Assembly (NCBI RefSeq): GCF_034377145.1
Contig: NZ_CP139707.1
Coordinates: forward strand, 2,988,501-3,052,500
DNA: 64,000 nt
Direction: 5' to 3'
Origin: Sulfitobacter sp. OXR-159
GTDB lineage: Bacteria; Pseudomonadota; Alphaproteobacteria; Rhodobacterales; Rhodobacteraceae
The position numbers were made by a program, and so were the translations under genes. Numbering within the stretch: position 1 is the stretch's first letter; each line of letters begins with the position of its first letter. The notes beneath the pieces are model-generated. The model saw only the letters and a program-made list of their open reading frames with translations. It was not told the origin of the DNA and did not search any database. Below are positions 37,539 through 46,903 of the stretch, in pieces.

Positions 37539-38684
37539 TTAAGGTGTCAGCCGACAGAACAGACCCGCCGCCAGCTTGGCCCGCTCGGTCAGGCTGTCGA
37601 TATAGATATGCTCCTGCAACGTATGCAGCCCCTTGCCGCGCACGCCGATCGAATCCAACGTTGGCAGGCCCAGAAATCCGGTAAAGTTGCCGTCCGATCC
37701 GCCCCCGGCAGAGCTTCCGGTGATCTCGATCCCCAGTTCGCCCCCGATGTCTTGGGCAAGCTTCAGCATCGCCATCGTGCCGAGCTGATCGGGCTCCCAA
37801 ACCGGGCGGGTGACACCGCGGCGGATTTCCATGATCACGTCGCCCTCGTCCGAATTCAGCGCCATCATCTTTTCCACGCCTGCGTCGAGTTGTTCTTGCG
37901 TTTTGGCCATGCTCAGCACCTCGGCATCGCAGACCGAGGACACGCAGTTGACCCATTGGCCCGCGTGAAAGACCCCAAGCGAAAAGGTGCAGTCTTCGGT
38001 CGTCATGCCTTCGATCGTGCCCACGGCCTTTGCCATCTCCGCGATGGCCGAGCGGCCTTCGGACAGCGCCCAGCCCGCGTGACTGGGGCGGCCCCGCGTC
38101 TGAAGATTGAACCGCGCGATGGCATAGCGCCCGATCACCGCGCCGCCGTCGGGCCGCGCGGGTTCGGGGACGAGGATGTATTTGTGGCGCTTCGCTTCCT
38201 CTTCGATCAGCCGGCGGGTGGCGGGGGTGCCGATTTCCTCATCAGGGGTGAACAGCACCGTCACCGGCAGCGGCGTATCAATCCCGGCGGCCAGCAGTTT
38301 GCGCAGCGCATCAAGATAGACGTAATTGCCGCCCTTCATGTCCATCAGGCCGGGCCCATAACAAATCTCGCCTTCGCGTTTGTAGGGCAGTTTGCTCAGG
38401 GTACCGATGGGGTGGACCGTGTCCATGTGACCCAAGAGCAGGATGCCCCCCTCGCCCGCCTTCGGATGAGGCATCTCCACCCGCAGGCTGTCGCCCAGCC
38501 CCATCGGGCTTGGGATACGCTCGGTCCGCGCGCCCAAGATCGCCAGTTCGTGCTGCACCACATCCATCATGCGGTTCACCGCCGCCCCGTCGAATGTGGG
38601 GCTTTCGGTTTCGATCCAAGGGCGCAGCCCGGTGAGCATCTCGTCGGTATCAAAGGGCAAATCGAGCGGGTTTGTCATATTCAA
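37539..38684 (-). CDS. M20-family metallopeptidase (carboxypeptidase G2-like)
   Basis: This 381-residue protein has the zinc ligand motif LLGHMDTVHP with GLMDMKGG, the catalytic Glu in TPDEEIGTPAT, and the dimerisation domain around GRPSHAG. These are features of the ArgE/DapE/CPG2 branch, which cleaves C-terminal amino acids from N-acyl or peptide substrates. It is the last gene of the M81-ABC-M20 operon, 65 bp after the second M20 gene. Substrate unknown. Confidence 0.87.
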   Translation of the reverse strand: MNMTNPLDLPFDTDEMLTGLRPWIETESPTFDGAAVNRMMDVVQHELAILGARTERIPSPMGLGDSLRVEMPHPKAGEGGILLLGHMDTVHPIGTLSKLPYKREGEICYGPGLMDMKGGNYVYLDALRKLLAAGIDTPLPVTVLFTPDEEIGTPATRRLIEEEAKRHKYILVPEPARPDGGAVIGRYAIARFNLQTRGRPSHAGWALSEGRSAIAEMAKAVGTIEGMTTEDCTFSLGVFHAGQWVNCVSSVCDAEVLSMAKTQEQLDAGVEKMMALNSDEGDVIMEIRRGVTRPVWEPDQLGTMAMLKLAQDIGGELGIEITGSSAGGGSDGNFTGFLGLPTLDSIGVRGKGLHTLQEHIYIDSLTERAKLAAGLFCRLTP

Positions 38685-38749
38685 ACTCCTTTTCTCCGCC
38701 GCGCGACAGCAGGGCGAATGGCTTAAATTAAGCGGGCGAGTGCAATGGC

Positions 38750-39922
38750 TTAGCTGCCGACCTTCGGCAGGCGCGTCTCAACGATCCGCGCATAGATCGA
38801 GGCACCGATGGGCAGAATGGCGTCATCCAGTACGAAACCGGGGTTGTGCAACGGCACGCTGCCCGCATGACCCACCCGGCAATAGGCGCCCGGCACGACT
38901 TTCAGCATATCGGCAAAATCCTCCGACCCGCTGGCCTGCTCGGTCGAGACATGAGCACTCTCGCCCCCCACCACACTGGCCGCCGCTTCGACATAGGCGG
39001 TGGTGAGTTCCGGATCGTTCATCAACACGTCAAAGACGTTGCGGATATCAACTGCGATCTCGATCCCATAAGCACTGGCCATGCCTGCGCAAAGTTCGCG
39101 CATCCGCGCCTCGGCCATTTCGATCACGTCTTCATGGAAATAACGGATCGTGCCCGCGATGGTGGCGGTGTCGGGCACCACGTTATAGGCCGAACCTGCG
39201 TTGAATTTAGTAACCGACAGCACGATCGGCTTGGTCGGCGGGGTGTTGCGGCTGACCACGGATTGCAATTGCTGCACCAGCGCTGTGCCGATAACGATGG
39301 GGTCACGCGATTGATGCGGCATCGCCGCGTGGCTGCCGGTGCCTTTGACGGTGATGTCAAAGAAGGCCGCCCCGGCCATCGCCGCGCCGGGGGTGACATT
39401 GACCACCCCCGGCTCTGAGTTTGGATCGTTGTGCATCCCATAGATCTCGTCACAGGGGAACTTCTCGAACAGCCCTTCCTCCAGCATCCGGCGCGCGCCG
39501 CCCAAGCCCTCTTCGGCGGGTTGAAAGATCAGCACCACGGTGCCGTCGAAATCCCGTGTCTCCGCCAAATAGCGCGCGGCCCCCAAGAGCATGGTGGTAT
39601 GGCCATCGTGGCCGCAGGCATGCATCCGCCCGGGGTTGGTCGAAGTGTAGGGCACGCCGGAATCCTCCACAATCGGGAGGGCGTCCATATCCGCACGCAA
39701 CCCCACACGGCGGTTGCCGCCGCCCGCGCCCTTGATGATGCCGACAACACCCGTGCCGCCCAGCCCTTCGTGCACCTCGTCCACGCCGTAGGCGTGTAGC
39801 TTTTCGGCCACGATGCCCGCGGTGCGGACCTCTTCGAACCCCAGTTCGGGATGGGCGTGGAAATCTTGACGGATGGCGGTGAGATCGGCGGCAAAGGCTT
39901 CGATCTTGGGAAGGACGGTCAT
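38750..39922 (-). CDS. M20-family amidohydrolase (aminoacylase/IAA-conjugate hydrolase-like)
   Basis: This protein of about 390 residues has the metal site HACGHDGHTTMLLGAARYL in part, the Glu pair in FQPAEEGLGGARRM, and GSHAAMPHQSRDPI, all typical of the M20D branch (hippurate hydrolase, IAA-amino acid hydrolase, N-acyl-amino acid hydrolase). The start is ATG 39922 with AGGAG 8 nt upstream, overlapping the ABC ATPase stop by 4 nt. Co-transcription with a dipeptide-type transporter suggests it deacylates an imported N-acyl amino acid. Confidence 0.87.
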   Translation of the reverse strand: MTVLPKIEAFAADLTAIRQDFHAHPELGFEEVRTAGIVAEKLHAYGVDEVHEGLGGTGVVGIIKGAGGGNRRVGLRADMDALPIVEDSGVPYTSTNPGRMHACGHDGHTTMLLGAARYLAETRDFDGTVVLIFQPAEEGLGGARRMLEEGLFEKFPCDEIYGMHNDPNSEPGVVNVTPGAAMAGAAFFDITVKGTGSHAAMPHQSRDPIVIGTALVQQLQSVVSRNTPPTKPIVLSVTKFNAGSAYNVVPDTATIAGTIRYFHEDVIEMAEARMRELCAGMASAYGIEIAVDIRNVFDVLMNDPELTTAYVEAAASVVGGESAHVSTEQASGSEDFADMLKVVPGAYCRVGHAGSVPLHNPGFVLDDAILPIGASIYARIVETRLPKVGS

Positions 39923-41604
39923 GCGGTGGCTCCTGTCGTCATGGTGGCGCTGCCGAGCGCGCGATAGTTGGCAAAATCCCAATGGCGGCCCGGTGCCGCT
40001 TCGATCAGGTTGCGGGTGTAGTTGTGGTGCGGATTGGCCAGCACATCGCCCGCGGGGCCATATTCAACGACTTGCCCGCGCTGCATGACCAACACCTCAT
40101 CACAAATCTGCGCCGCGACGCGCAGATCGTGGGTGATGAACAGCATAGCCACGCCGAACTTCTCTCGAATGTCATCCAAAAGGTCGAGCACCTGTGCCTG
40201 AACGCTCACATCAAGCGCCGAGACGGCCTCATCCGCGACCAGCAGATCGGGTTTCATCGCCACCGCGCGCGCAATGGCGATACGCTGGCGCTGCCCGCCC
40301 GAGAACTGATGTGGATAGCGGTCCAGCGCGTCGCGCGGCAGGTCCACCAGCTCCATCAATTCGGCGGCATGGCGCATCGCTTCGGCACGCGGGGTGCCGA
40401 AGTTGATCGGCCCTTCGCAAAGGCTGCGCGCCACGGTCCAGCGCGGGTTGAGCGAGCGGTAGGGATCCTGAAACACGATTTGCAGATGCTTGCGGTGGTC
40501 GCGCAGCTGACGGCGGGAGAGTTTGGCGATCTCGGTCCCCGCGACATTCACGCTGCCCGCGGTCGGGTCGATCAGCCGCATAATGGCCCGTGCCACGGTG
40601 GATTTGCCAGAGCCGGATTCCCCCACGATGCCCAGCGTCCGCCCCGGCTTGATGGTAAAGCTGACATCCTGCGCGGCTTTCACGCCCTCGCTGCGGCGCA
40701 GGAAACCGCCGCCGCCATAGGTCATATCGAGCCCGGCGACACGCACCACCTCGCTCTGCGCTGCCGCCGCCCTTGCGGGGCGCGGGGTGAGGTTTGGCAC
40801 CGCCGTCAAAAGCGTGCGGGTATAGTCCTTTTGCGGATCGGTCAGGAGCTTTTCAATCGGCGCGCGTTCGACGATCTTGCCCTGCTGCATGACCGTCACG
40901 GTATCCGCGATCTCGGCCACCACGCCCATGTCGTGGGTGATGAAGAGAACGGCGGTGCCGTGTCGCTCTTGCATCTCGGCAATCAGTTTGAGGATCTGCA
41001 ATTGCGTGGTCACATCCAGCGCCGTTGTCGGCTCATCCGCGATCAGCAGATCAGGGTCGAGGATCAGCGCCATGGCGATCATGATGCGCTGGCGCTGCCC
41101 CCCGGAGAGCTGGTGCGGGAAGGCCGAGAAAATGTGGTTCACATCCGGCAAATGCACCTGATCCATCATGTCGAGCGTGCGTTTCTTGGCCTCGGACTGG
41201 CTGAGATCACTGTGCATGTTGAGCACTTCCATGATCTGCTCGCCCACCCGCAGCACCGGGTTCAGCGCGGTCATCGGCTCTTGGAAAATCATCGCGATGC
41301 GCCGCGCACGCAACTGGCGCATCTGGGCGTGGCTGGCGCTGGTGATCTCGAAATCATCCAGCGTGATGCTGCCGCCCTGTACCTCTAGGGCCGATTTCGG
41401 CAGCAGCCCCATGGCCGCGAGCGAGGTCACGGATTTGCCCGAACCGGATTCACCCACCAAGCAATGCGTTTCGCCCGCCCGGATCGTCAGGTCGATGCCG
41501 TCAATCACCGGTTTGGCCTGTGGACGCCCGCTCAACCCGATGCGCAGATCGCGCACTTTGAGCACCTCACGCGCCTCCGAGAAGTCTTTGTTCTTGAACT
41601 GCAT
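39919..41604 (-). CDS. Dipeptide/oligopeptide ABC transporter, fused double ATPase (DppD-DppF type)
   Basis: This 561-residue protein carries two ATPase domains. The first has Walker [28 protein letters not shown] and [11 protein letters not shown]. The second has [26 protein letters not shown] and [11 protein letters not shown]. Fused tandem ATPases of this kind (GsiA-like) drive peptide or glutathione uptake. Both domains appear intact. It is encoded after the two permeases and before the M20D hydrolase. Confidence 0.92.
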   Translation of the reverse strand: MQFKNKDFSEAREVLKVRDLRIGLSGRPQAKPVIDGIDLTIRAGETHCLVGESGSGKSVTSLAAMGLLPKSALEVQGGSITLDDFEITSASHAQMRQLRARRIAMIFQEPMTALNPVLRVGEQIMEVLNMHSDLSQSEAKKRTLDMMDQVHLPDVNHIFSAFPHQLSGGQRQRIMIAMALILDPDLLIADEPTTALDVTTQLQILKLIAEMQERHGTAVLFITHDMGVVAEIADTVTVMQQGKIVERAPIEKLLTDPQKDYTRTLLTAVPNLTPRPARAAAAQSEVVRVAGLDMTYGGGGFLRRSEGVKAAQDVSFTIKPGRTLGIVGESGSGKSTVARAIMRLIDPTAGSVNVAGTEIAKLSRRQLRDHRKHLQIVFQDPYRSLNPRWTVARSLCEGPINFGTPRAEAMRHAAELMELVDLPRDALDRYPHQFSGGQRQRIAIARAVAMKPDLLVADEAVSALDVSVQAQVLDLLDDIREKFGVAMLFITHDLRVAAQICDEVLVMQRGQVVEYGPAGDVLANPHHNYTRNLIEAAPGRHWDFANYRALGSATMTTGATA

Positions 41605-41607
41605 CTC

Positions 41608-42495
41608 TCAGCCCTCCCGTTTCTTCATGCGCGGATCGAGCAGATCGCGCGCGGTGTCGCCCAACAGGTTGATCGACAGGATGCACAGTGACAGCAGCAG
41701 ACCCGGCCAAAAGATCAGTCCCGGCTTGATCTGAAAATAGGTCCGTCCTTCGGCCATGATGTTGCCCCATGTGGGGATCTCGGTGCTGACGCCCGCGCCA
41801 AGGAAGCTCAGGATCGCCTCGATCAGGATCGCCGAAGCGCAGATATAGGTGCCCTGCACGATCAGCGGTGCCATCGTGTTGGGCATCAGGTGCTGGATCA
41901 GGATTTTGGGCATGGAGGAGCCAAGCGCGATCGCGGCCTCGACATAGGGTTCCTCGCGCGCTGAGAGCACGACAGAGCGGACCAGCCGCACCACGCGCGG
42001 CACCTCTGGCACGGTGATCGCGATGATCACCGACCCAAGGCTCGGCCCATTCAGCGCCACCAAGGCAATTGCCAGCAGGATCGCAGGGATCGCCATCAGG
42101 CTGTCCATGATCCGCATGATGATGCTGTCGGCCATCCGAAAGAACCCAGCCACAAGGCCGATGGCCAAGCCGATGGCGACGCTGACCAGCGCCGCGCCGA
42201 CGCCAATGAGCAGCGATACGCGCCCGCCCACCATCACGCGGGAGAATGTGTCCCGCCCGTAAGGGTCGGTGCCCAGCAGAAACTCCTCGGACGGTGGTTT
42301 GAGCCGCGCGGCTGAGTTCATCGCCAGCGGATCATAGGGCACGTAGAGCGGTGCCAAAATGGAAGCCAGCACGATGGTTACAAGGGTCAGTGCCGCCAGC
42401 ATGGGGCCGATACCGACCCTTGCGCCCGCAGGCAGGGAAAGCAGTCCGGTCAGCACCTGAAAGGCGCTGTGACGGGATTGGGGTTGCTCGATCAT
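41608..42495 (-). CDS. Peptide ABC transporter permease (DppC-like)
   Basis: This permease of about 295 residues has the N-terminal OppC-type segment and the EAA loop EAAIALGSSMPKILIQHLMP, with LGTDPYGRDTFSR before the transmembrane domain. The open frame extends to 42540, overlapping dppB by 44 bp. The ATG at 42495, one base after the dppB stop, is more natural. It pairs with the DppB-like permease. Confidence 0.88.
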   Translation of the reverse strand: MIEQPQSRHSAFQVLTGLLSLPAGARVGIGPMLAALTLVTIVLASILAPLYVPYDPLAMNSAARLKPPSEEFLLGTDPYGRDTFSRVMVGGRVSLLIGVGAALVSVAIGLAIGLVAGFFRMADSIIMRIMDSLMAIPAILLAIALVALNGPSLGSVIIAITVPEVPRVVRLVRSVVLSAREEPYVEAAIALGSSMPKILIQHLMPNTMAPLIVQGTYICASAILIEAILSFLGAGVSTEIPTWGNIMAEGRTYFQIKPGLIFWPGLLLSLCILSINLLGDTARDLLDPRMKKREG

Positions 42496-42496
42496 G

Positions 42497-43438
42497 TCAG
42501 TACCGGATCCTTGGGTCGAAGAATGAATAGGAGACGTCAACCAAGAGGTTTACGAAGACATAGATGCCCGCGGTAAGCAGGATCATCGCCTGAATGACGG
42601 GGTAGTCGCGCGCGAGGATCGCATCGACCGTCAGACGCCCGATGCCGGGGATGTTAAAGACGCTTTCCGTTACCACCACGCCCGAGATCAGCAGCGCAAA
42701 CCCGGTGCCGATGATGGTCAGGATCGGCACCGCGGCATTGCGCAGCGCATGGCGGAAAAGCACGACATTCTCGCGCACGCCCTTGGCCCGCGCGGTGCGG
42801 ATGTAGTCCTCACCCAGCACTTCAAGCATGGAGGCGCGGGTCATCCGGGCAATGAGGGCGACATAGATCGTGGCCAGCGTCAGCGACGGCAGAATGGCCC
42901 GCGAGAAGAACGGCCCAATGCCGTCCGACGGGGCCTTGTAGCCCTGCACCGGCACCCAACGCAGTTCAATCGCGAAGATTTGGATCAGGATATAGCCGAT
43001 CACGAAGACCGGCACCGAAAAGCCCAGCACCGAGAAGGACATCACCAGAAAATCGACCCATGTCCGGTGACGCCATGCGGCGATCACACCCATCGGCACC
43101 GCCAGCAGGACAGAGATCGTGATGGTCATCAGCGCAATGTTGATGGTCGGCCCCAGCCGGTCGCCCAACATGCCCGCCACAGAGGTATTCGACAAAAGCG
43201 AGACGCCCAGATCACCGCGCAGCAATTGGCCGATCCATGTGAAAAACTGTGTCAGCAGCGGATCATTCAGACCCAGACGGTCACGGATCCGTTCGAGCTG
43301 TGCGGGGGTGGCGGCATCGCCGGCAAGAATGGCTGCCGGATCACCGGGGGTGAGACGCAGCAGGAGGAAGACGAAGATGGCGACGATCAGCATGACCGGG
43401 ATCGTGGCCAAGACGCGCTTCAGGATATAGACGAGCAT
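42497..43438 (-). CDS. Peptide ABC transporter permease (DppB-like)
   Basis: This is a 313-residue permease with six helices, the RLTPGDPAAILAG N-terminal periplasmic motif and the EAA-type loop RTARAKGVRENVVLFRHALR in part, all diagnostic of DppB/OppB/GsiC. It follows the binding-protein gene after a 115-bp gap with a strong stem-loop. Confidence 0.92.
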   Translation of the reverse strand: MLVYILKRVLATIPVMLIVAIFVFLLLRLTPGDPAAILAGDAATPAQLERIRDRLGLNDPLLTQFFTWIGQLLRGDLGVSLLSNTSVAGMLGDRLGPTINIALMTITISVLLAVPMGVIAAWRHRTWVDFLVMSFSVLGFSVPVFVIGYILIQIFAIELRWVPVQGYKAPSDGIGPFFSRAILPSLTLATIYVALIARMTRASMLEVLGEDYIRTARAKGVRENVVLFRHALRNAAVPILTIIGTGFALLISGVVVTESVFNIPGIGRLTVDAILARDYPVIQAMILLTAGIYVFVNLLVDVSYSFFDPRIRY

Positions 43439-43518
43439 TTTCCGGAAGGTCCCTTTCGGCGGAAAGAAGGCAGTCCCGAAGTCGGTTCGGGGCGCTGCCT
43501 GCGTGCAGAGGTGACGGT

Positions 43519-43543
43519 GGAGAGCGCGGCGGGCGCGCTCTCC
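43519..43543 (-). terminator. Stem-loop between peptide-binding protein and permease genes
   Basis: GGAGAGCGCG (43519-43528) and CGCGCTCTCC (43534-43543) form a perfect 10-bp stem with a 5-nt loop, starting about 10 bp after the binding-protein stop. It probably sets a higher yield of binding protein than of permease. Confidence 0.7.
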
Positions 43544-43553
43544 GAGGGTTGGA

Positions 43554-45164
43554 TTACTCCGCCTCTTTGGTCATGTTCCAAAACACCGGCACGGGCGATG
43601 GCAGCATGTTCTGGATCGTTTTGCGGCGCGCCTGCGGGATCAGATATTCCCCCATCATGATGTAGTTGACGTTATCCATGACGTGTTTCTGGATCTCGAC
43701 AGCCACTTCCTTTTGCGCCTCGGGCCCTTCGGCCTTCATGAACTTGGCGCGCAGCTCTTCGATCTCGGGGTCATCGGGCCAGCCGAACCATGCCTCGTCA
43801 CCACGGCCACTGACCATCACGTTGGTCAGCGGGTCCGAAATCTCGGGCACCATCCAGTTGGTGAAGAACATGTTCCAGCCGCCTTCAGAGACTGGGCTTT
43901 GCTGGGCACGGCGCTGCACGACCGATTGCCAGTCCATCGACTGCATGTCGACTTCGAAACCGGCTTCGCGCAGGGCTTGGGCGGCCACGACAGGTTGGTT
44001 AATCAGGCTGATCACATCCGTCGGCGCCATCAACACGATCGGCGTGCCGTCATAGCCCGCTTCTTCGAGCAGCGCCTTGGCCTTTTCAGGGTCCGCGCCA
44101 CCGGTCACGATCTCTGCATCCGCTTCGTCACCCAAGGGTGTCGAGCAACCAAAGATCGCGCCGCAGACGTTGTAATAGGCCGGGTCGCCCTGCATCGTTT
44201 GCAGCATGGATTCTTGATCCAGTGCCGCCATGGCCGCCTGACGAACCAGCTTGTTGTCAAAGGGTGGGTGCAGGTGGTTGGGCCGACCGATGGTGACATA
44301 CCCAAGATCATCGCGTGTCTCGACCGTGACCTCGGGGCTGCTTTCGAGGATCGGCAGCAGGTCGATCTGCACCTGTTCGAGATAGTCGATCTCCCCCGCC
44401 GAGAGCGCGTTGATCGCGGTCAGCGCGTCGGGCATCGTGGTCCAGACCACACGGTCGACATTGACGACCTTGCCGCCCGCCATCCACGAGGCTTCCTCGT
44501 CCCGTGGGACGTAGTCGTCGAACTTCTCATAGGTGACATTCACGCCGGGCTCGTATTCATCTTGGTTAAAGACGAAGGGGCCGGAGCCGATGTATTCCGT
44601 GATAGTCTCATCCGCCGAGGTTTCGGCCACGCGCTTGGGCATGATGAAAGGCGGCACCGCGGATTGCTTGGAGATCACCGACAAGAGCGGTCCGAAAGGC
44701 TCTGTCAGGGTCCAAACGACGGTCTTCTCGTCGCTGGCCTCAAGGCTTTCGGTCACGTCAAAGATCAGCTGGCCACCGCCATCACGTTTGCCCCAGCGTT
44801 TGAGAGAGGCCACGACATCTTCGCCGGTGACCGGCGCATCGTCATGGAACATCAGCCCATCGCGCAGGGTGAAAGTATAGACCAACCCGTCTTCGGAGAC
44901 TTCCCAGCTGGCCATCTGCGGCTGCGGCTCAAAGTTCTCGTCCACGGCGGTCAGCACGTCATAGATCATATAGCCGTGGTTGCGGGTGATATGCGCGGTG
45001 GTGATGACCGGATCAAGAACCCGCAGGCCCGAGTGCATGACCGCCGTGATGGTCGTTTCGCCATCCTGCGCCGCCAGAGAGCCGGGCGCCAAAAGCGCCG
45101 TGGTGGCGGCGAAGGCGGCGGCAAGTCCGCGCGACTGTTTCAGTGCGGATCGTAGAGGTATCAT
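43554..45164 (-). CDS. Extracellular solute-binding protein family 5 (peptide/glutathione type)
   Basis: This is a periplasmic receptor of about 536 residues. The start is ATG 45164 with AAGGGA upstream; a much longer open frame continues to 45488 but lacks sense. The signal peptide is AAAFAATTALLAPGSLAAQ. Motifs include LDPVITTAHITRNHGYMIYD in part, FTLRDGLMFHDDAPVTGEDV in part, and PFDNKLVRQAAMAALD. It is the ligand-selecting part of the DppBCDF-type importer encoded downstream. Confidence 0.9.
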   Translation of the reverse strand: MIPLRSALKQSRGLAAAFAATTALLAPGSLAAQDGETTITAVMHSGLRVLDPVITTAHITRNHGYMIYDVLTAVDENFEPQPQMASWEVSEDGLVYTFTLRDGLMFHDDAPVTGEDVVASLKRWGKRDGGGQLIFDVTESLEASDEKTVVWTLTEPFGPLLSVISKQSAVPPFIMPKRVAETSADETITEYIGSGPFVFNQDEYEPGVNVTYEKFDDYVPRDEEASWMAGGKVVNVDRVVWTTMPDALTAINALSAGEIDYLEQVQIDLLPILESSPEVTVETRDDLGYVTIGRPNHLHPPFDNKLVRQAAMAALDQESMLQTMQGDPAYYNVCGAIFGCSTPLGDEADAEIVTGGADPEKAKALLEEAGYDGTPIVLMAPTDVISLINQPVVAAQALREAGFEVDMQSMDWQSVVQRRAQQSPVSEGGWNMFFTNWMVPEISDPLTNVMVSGRGDEAWFGWPDDPEIEELRAKFMKAEGPEAQKEVAVEIQKHVMDNVNYIMMGEYLIPQARRKTIQNMLPSPVPVFWNMTKEAE

Positions 45165-45198
45165 GTGGTTTTCCCTTGTTGAGTGATCTTTTGATTTT

Positions 45199-46755
45199 TT
45201 ATTGGGCCATGGCAGTCTTGCCGCCATGGTCAGGTGGTGCAGAAGGTGCACCGTCGGCCCCGAACCGGGGACCATCTGGGGACAGCCGAAGCCCAGCGCG
45301 CAGACGCGTGAAGGGCAAGTCGGCCGGATTGAGGGGCATCGGCCCCGGCGCGCAGGCGACAAGGATGTCGCGCGCGATGGGGGCAAAGTCTGCCCGGAAA
45401 TGGGTGGAGCTTTTGACCACCAGCAGGCGCATCTCTTCGGGCGGGATGCCGACAAAACGAAACATTTCGCGGTCGGCCATCTGGGCAATGCGGCTGGTTA
45501 CGACGACATGAACACCACCGATGCGCAGACAGGCAGAAGGGCCGAGGTTCAGCGCCGTGCCGCCATAATAGGGCCCCGTCGCGCGCAGCGTGCCGTCAGA
45601 CAGATGCATCACGGTGGCCGCCGTCTGAAACGGCACGTCGTCCGTCACGCTGGCATGGCCGCCAAGGGCGACGTTAACTTTGGCCCCGACCCCCGCCTGA
45701 TGGGCCGCTTCGGCGGCGGCGGGGTCGACGATCAAACCGATGGCTGCATTCTGCGCCTCTGCCTTGATTAAGGCGCGCAACATGCCGGTGGTTGCTGAAA
45801 CGCCCCCCGCGCCGGGATTGTCTTGTGTGTCGGCGATGACGACAGGCCCCCGGCCCGGCCCGGCGGCGCGTGAGAGCGCCTCTGCCACCGCTGTGTCGGG
45901 GTCATAGGCTTCGTTCTTTAGAAAAGCGGGCGCTGCCGCCTCATAGGACGCCGCAAGCTTGTCGGCGGCGGCATCTGCGTCGGCCTGAGTTTCGCCATAG
46001 GCCACGGCCACTGGGCCACAGTCCGGTATATCCGCGGCTGGAAAGCCCATGAACAGGCTGGCCGATAGCGCCCCGGCAGCCTCGCAGGCAGCAACACCCT
46101 CATAGATCTCGCGCCCCGGCGACATTTCGGTCGATTGGAACGGGATCGGCACCAGATATGACATCTGGCGAAAGGCCTTGGCCGGGCGCAGGCCTGTGGT
46201 CATGATCCGGTCAAGATGGCGTGCCGCGGCGGCGCCGGTTTCGGCCATATCCACATGCGGATAGGTGCGAAAACCGACCAGCACATCGACATTCGAAACA
46301 AAATCTTCAGAGATATTGCCATGAAGATCAAGTGCCGTGGCGATGGGCAAATCCGGCCCCACGACCTCGCGCAGACGCCGGATTAGTTCCCCTTCCCCGT
46401 CGTCGAGATGTTCAGCCACCATGGCGCCGTGCAGGTCCAAAAAGACCCCGTTAAGCGGCCCGGCATTTCGGATGCCTTCGATGATCTCACCGGCGATCAT
46501 TTCATAGGCGTCGCGGATCACATGGGCCGAGGGGATCGCCCCTGCCCAAAGGATCGGAACGATATCCCAGGCTTGAGCCCGCCCAACCCGCAGCGCGCCC
46601 GCCATGCCCAGATTGACCTCTTGGAAAGCGGGCAACATCGCCGCGCCGCGCACCATGGGGACATAGCCGCCGCCGCGTTGGAAAGCCTCCATATCCGCTG
46701 GATTGGGGGCGAATGTGTTCGTCTCGTGCAGAAAGCCCGCAACAGCGACGCGCAT
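45199..46755 (-). CDS. M81-family metallopeptidase (microcystinase C/MlrC-like)
   Basis: This protein of about 518 residues has the MlrC N-terminal domain (FLHETNTFAPN, GVFLDLHGAMVAEHLDDGEG in part, ALDLHGNIS) with probable zinc ligands in these His/Glu/Asp motifs. The C-terminal domain follows (ADTQDNPGAGG). MlrC cleaves linearised microcystin, but most homologues in marine bacteria lack other mlr genes and act on unknown peptides. The start chosen is ATG 46755; upstream ATG 46845 lacks support. It opens the operon with the ABC transporter and the M20 enzymes, divergent from an IclR regulator. Confidence 0.88.
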   Translation of the reverse strand: MRVAVAGFLHETNTFAPNPADMEAFQRGGGYVPMVRGAAMLPAFQEVNLGMAGALRVGRAQAWDIVPILWAGAIPSAHVIRDAYEMIAGEIIEGIRNAGPLNGVFLDLHGAMVAEHLDDGEGELIRRLREVVGPDLPIATALDLHGNISEDFVSNVDVLVGFRTYPHVDMAETGAAAARHLDRIMTTGLRPAKAFRQMSYLVPIPFQSTEMSPGREIYEGVAACEAAGALSASLFMGFPAADIPDCGPVAVAYGETQADADAAADKLAASYEAAAPAFLKNEAYDPDTAVAEALSRAAGPGRGPVVIADTQDNPGAGGVSATTGMLRALIKAEAQNAAIGLIVDPAAAEAAHQAGVGAKVNVALGGHASVTDDVPFQTAATVMHLSDGTLRATGPYYGGTALNLGPSACLRIGGVHVVVTSRIAQMADREMFRFVGIPPEEMRLLVVKSSTHFRADFAPIARDILVACAPGPMPLNPADLPFTRLRAGLRLSPDGPRFGADGAPSAPPDHGGKTAMAQ

Positions 46756-46826
46756 TCCAGAACCACTTCCCAAATCTGTCTCCTTCGCCTTACCAGCCCC
46801 TTTATTTGCGGGACTGCACCTCTTGA

Positions 46827-46843
46827 GTATCGCACTGCAATAC
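46827..46843. promoter_or_regulatory. IclR operator candidate in the divergent promoter
   Basis: GTATCGCACTGCAATAC is a 17-bp palindrome of the form GTAT-N-GCA-N-TGC-N-ATAC with one mismatched pair. It lies between the M81 and iclR-type genes, 72 bp from the first and 61 bp from the second start. IclR-family operators are palindromes of about this length. Confidence 0.55.
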
Positions 46844-46903
46844 AACTATAGTGCACAGCAAGCGTAAGCGGCGCATTAACGATTCGTCAACTACAGGCCA
46901 TTC

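Noticed and set aside
45164..45488. N-terminal extension of the family-5 binding protein.
   Set aside because: The extension lacks signal-peptide character, overlaps the M81 gene, and a clear start with signal peptide exists at 45164.
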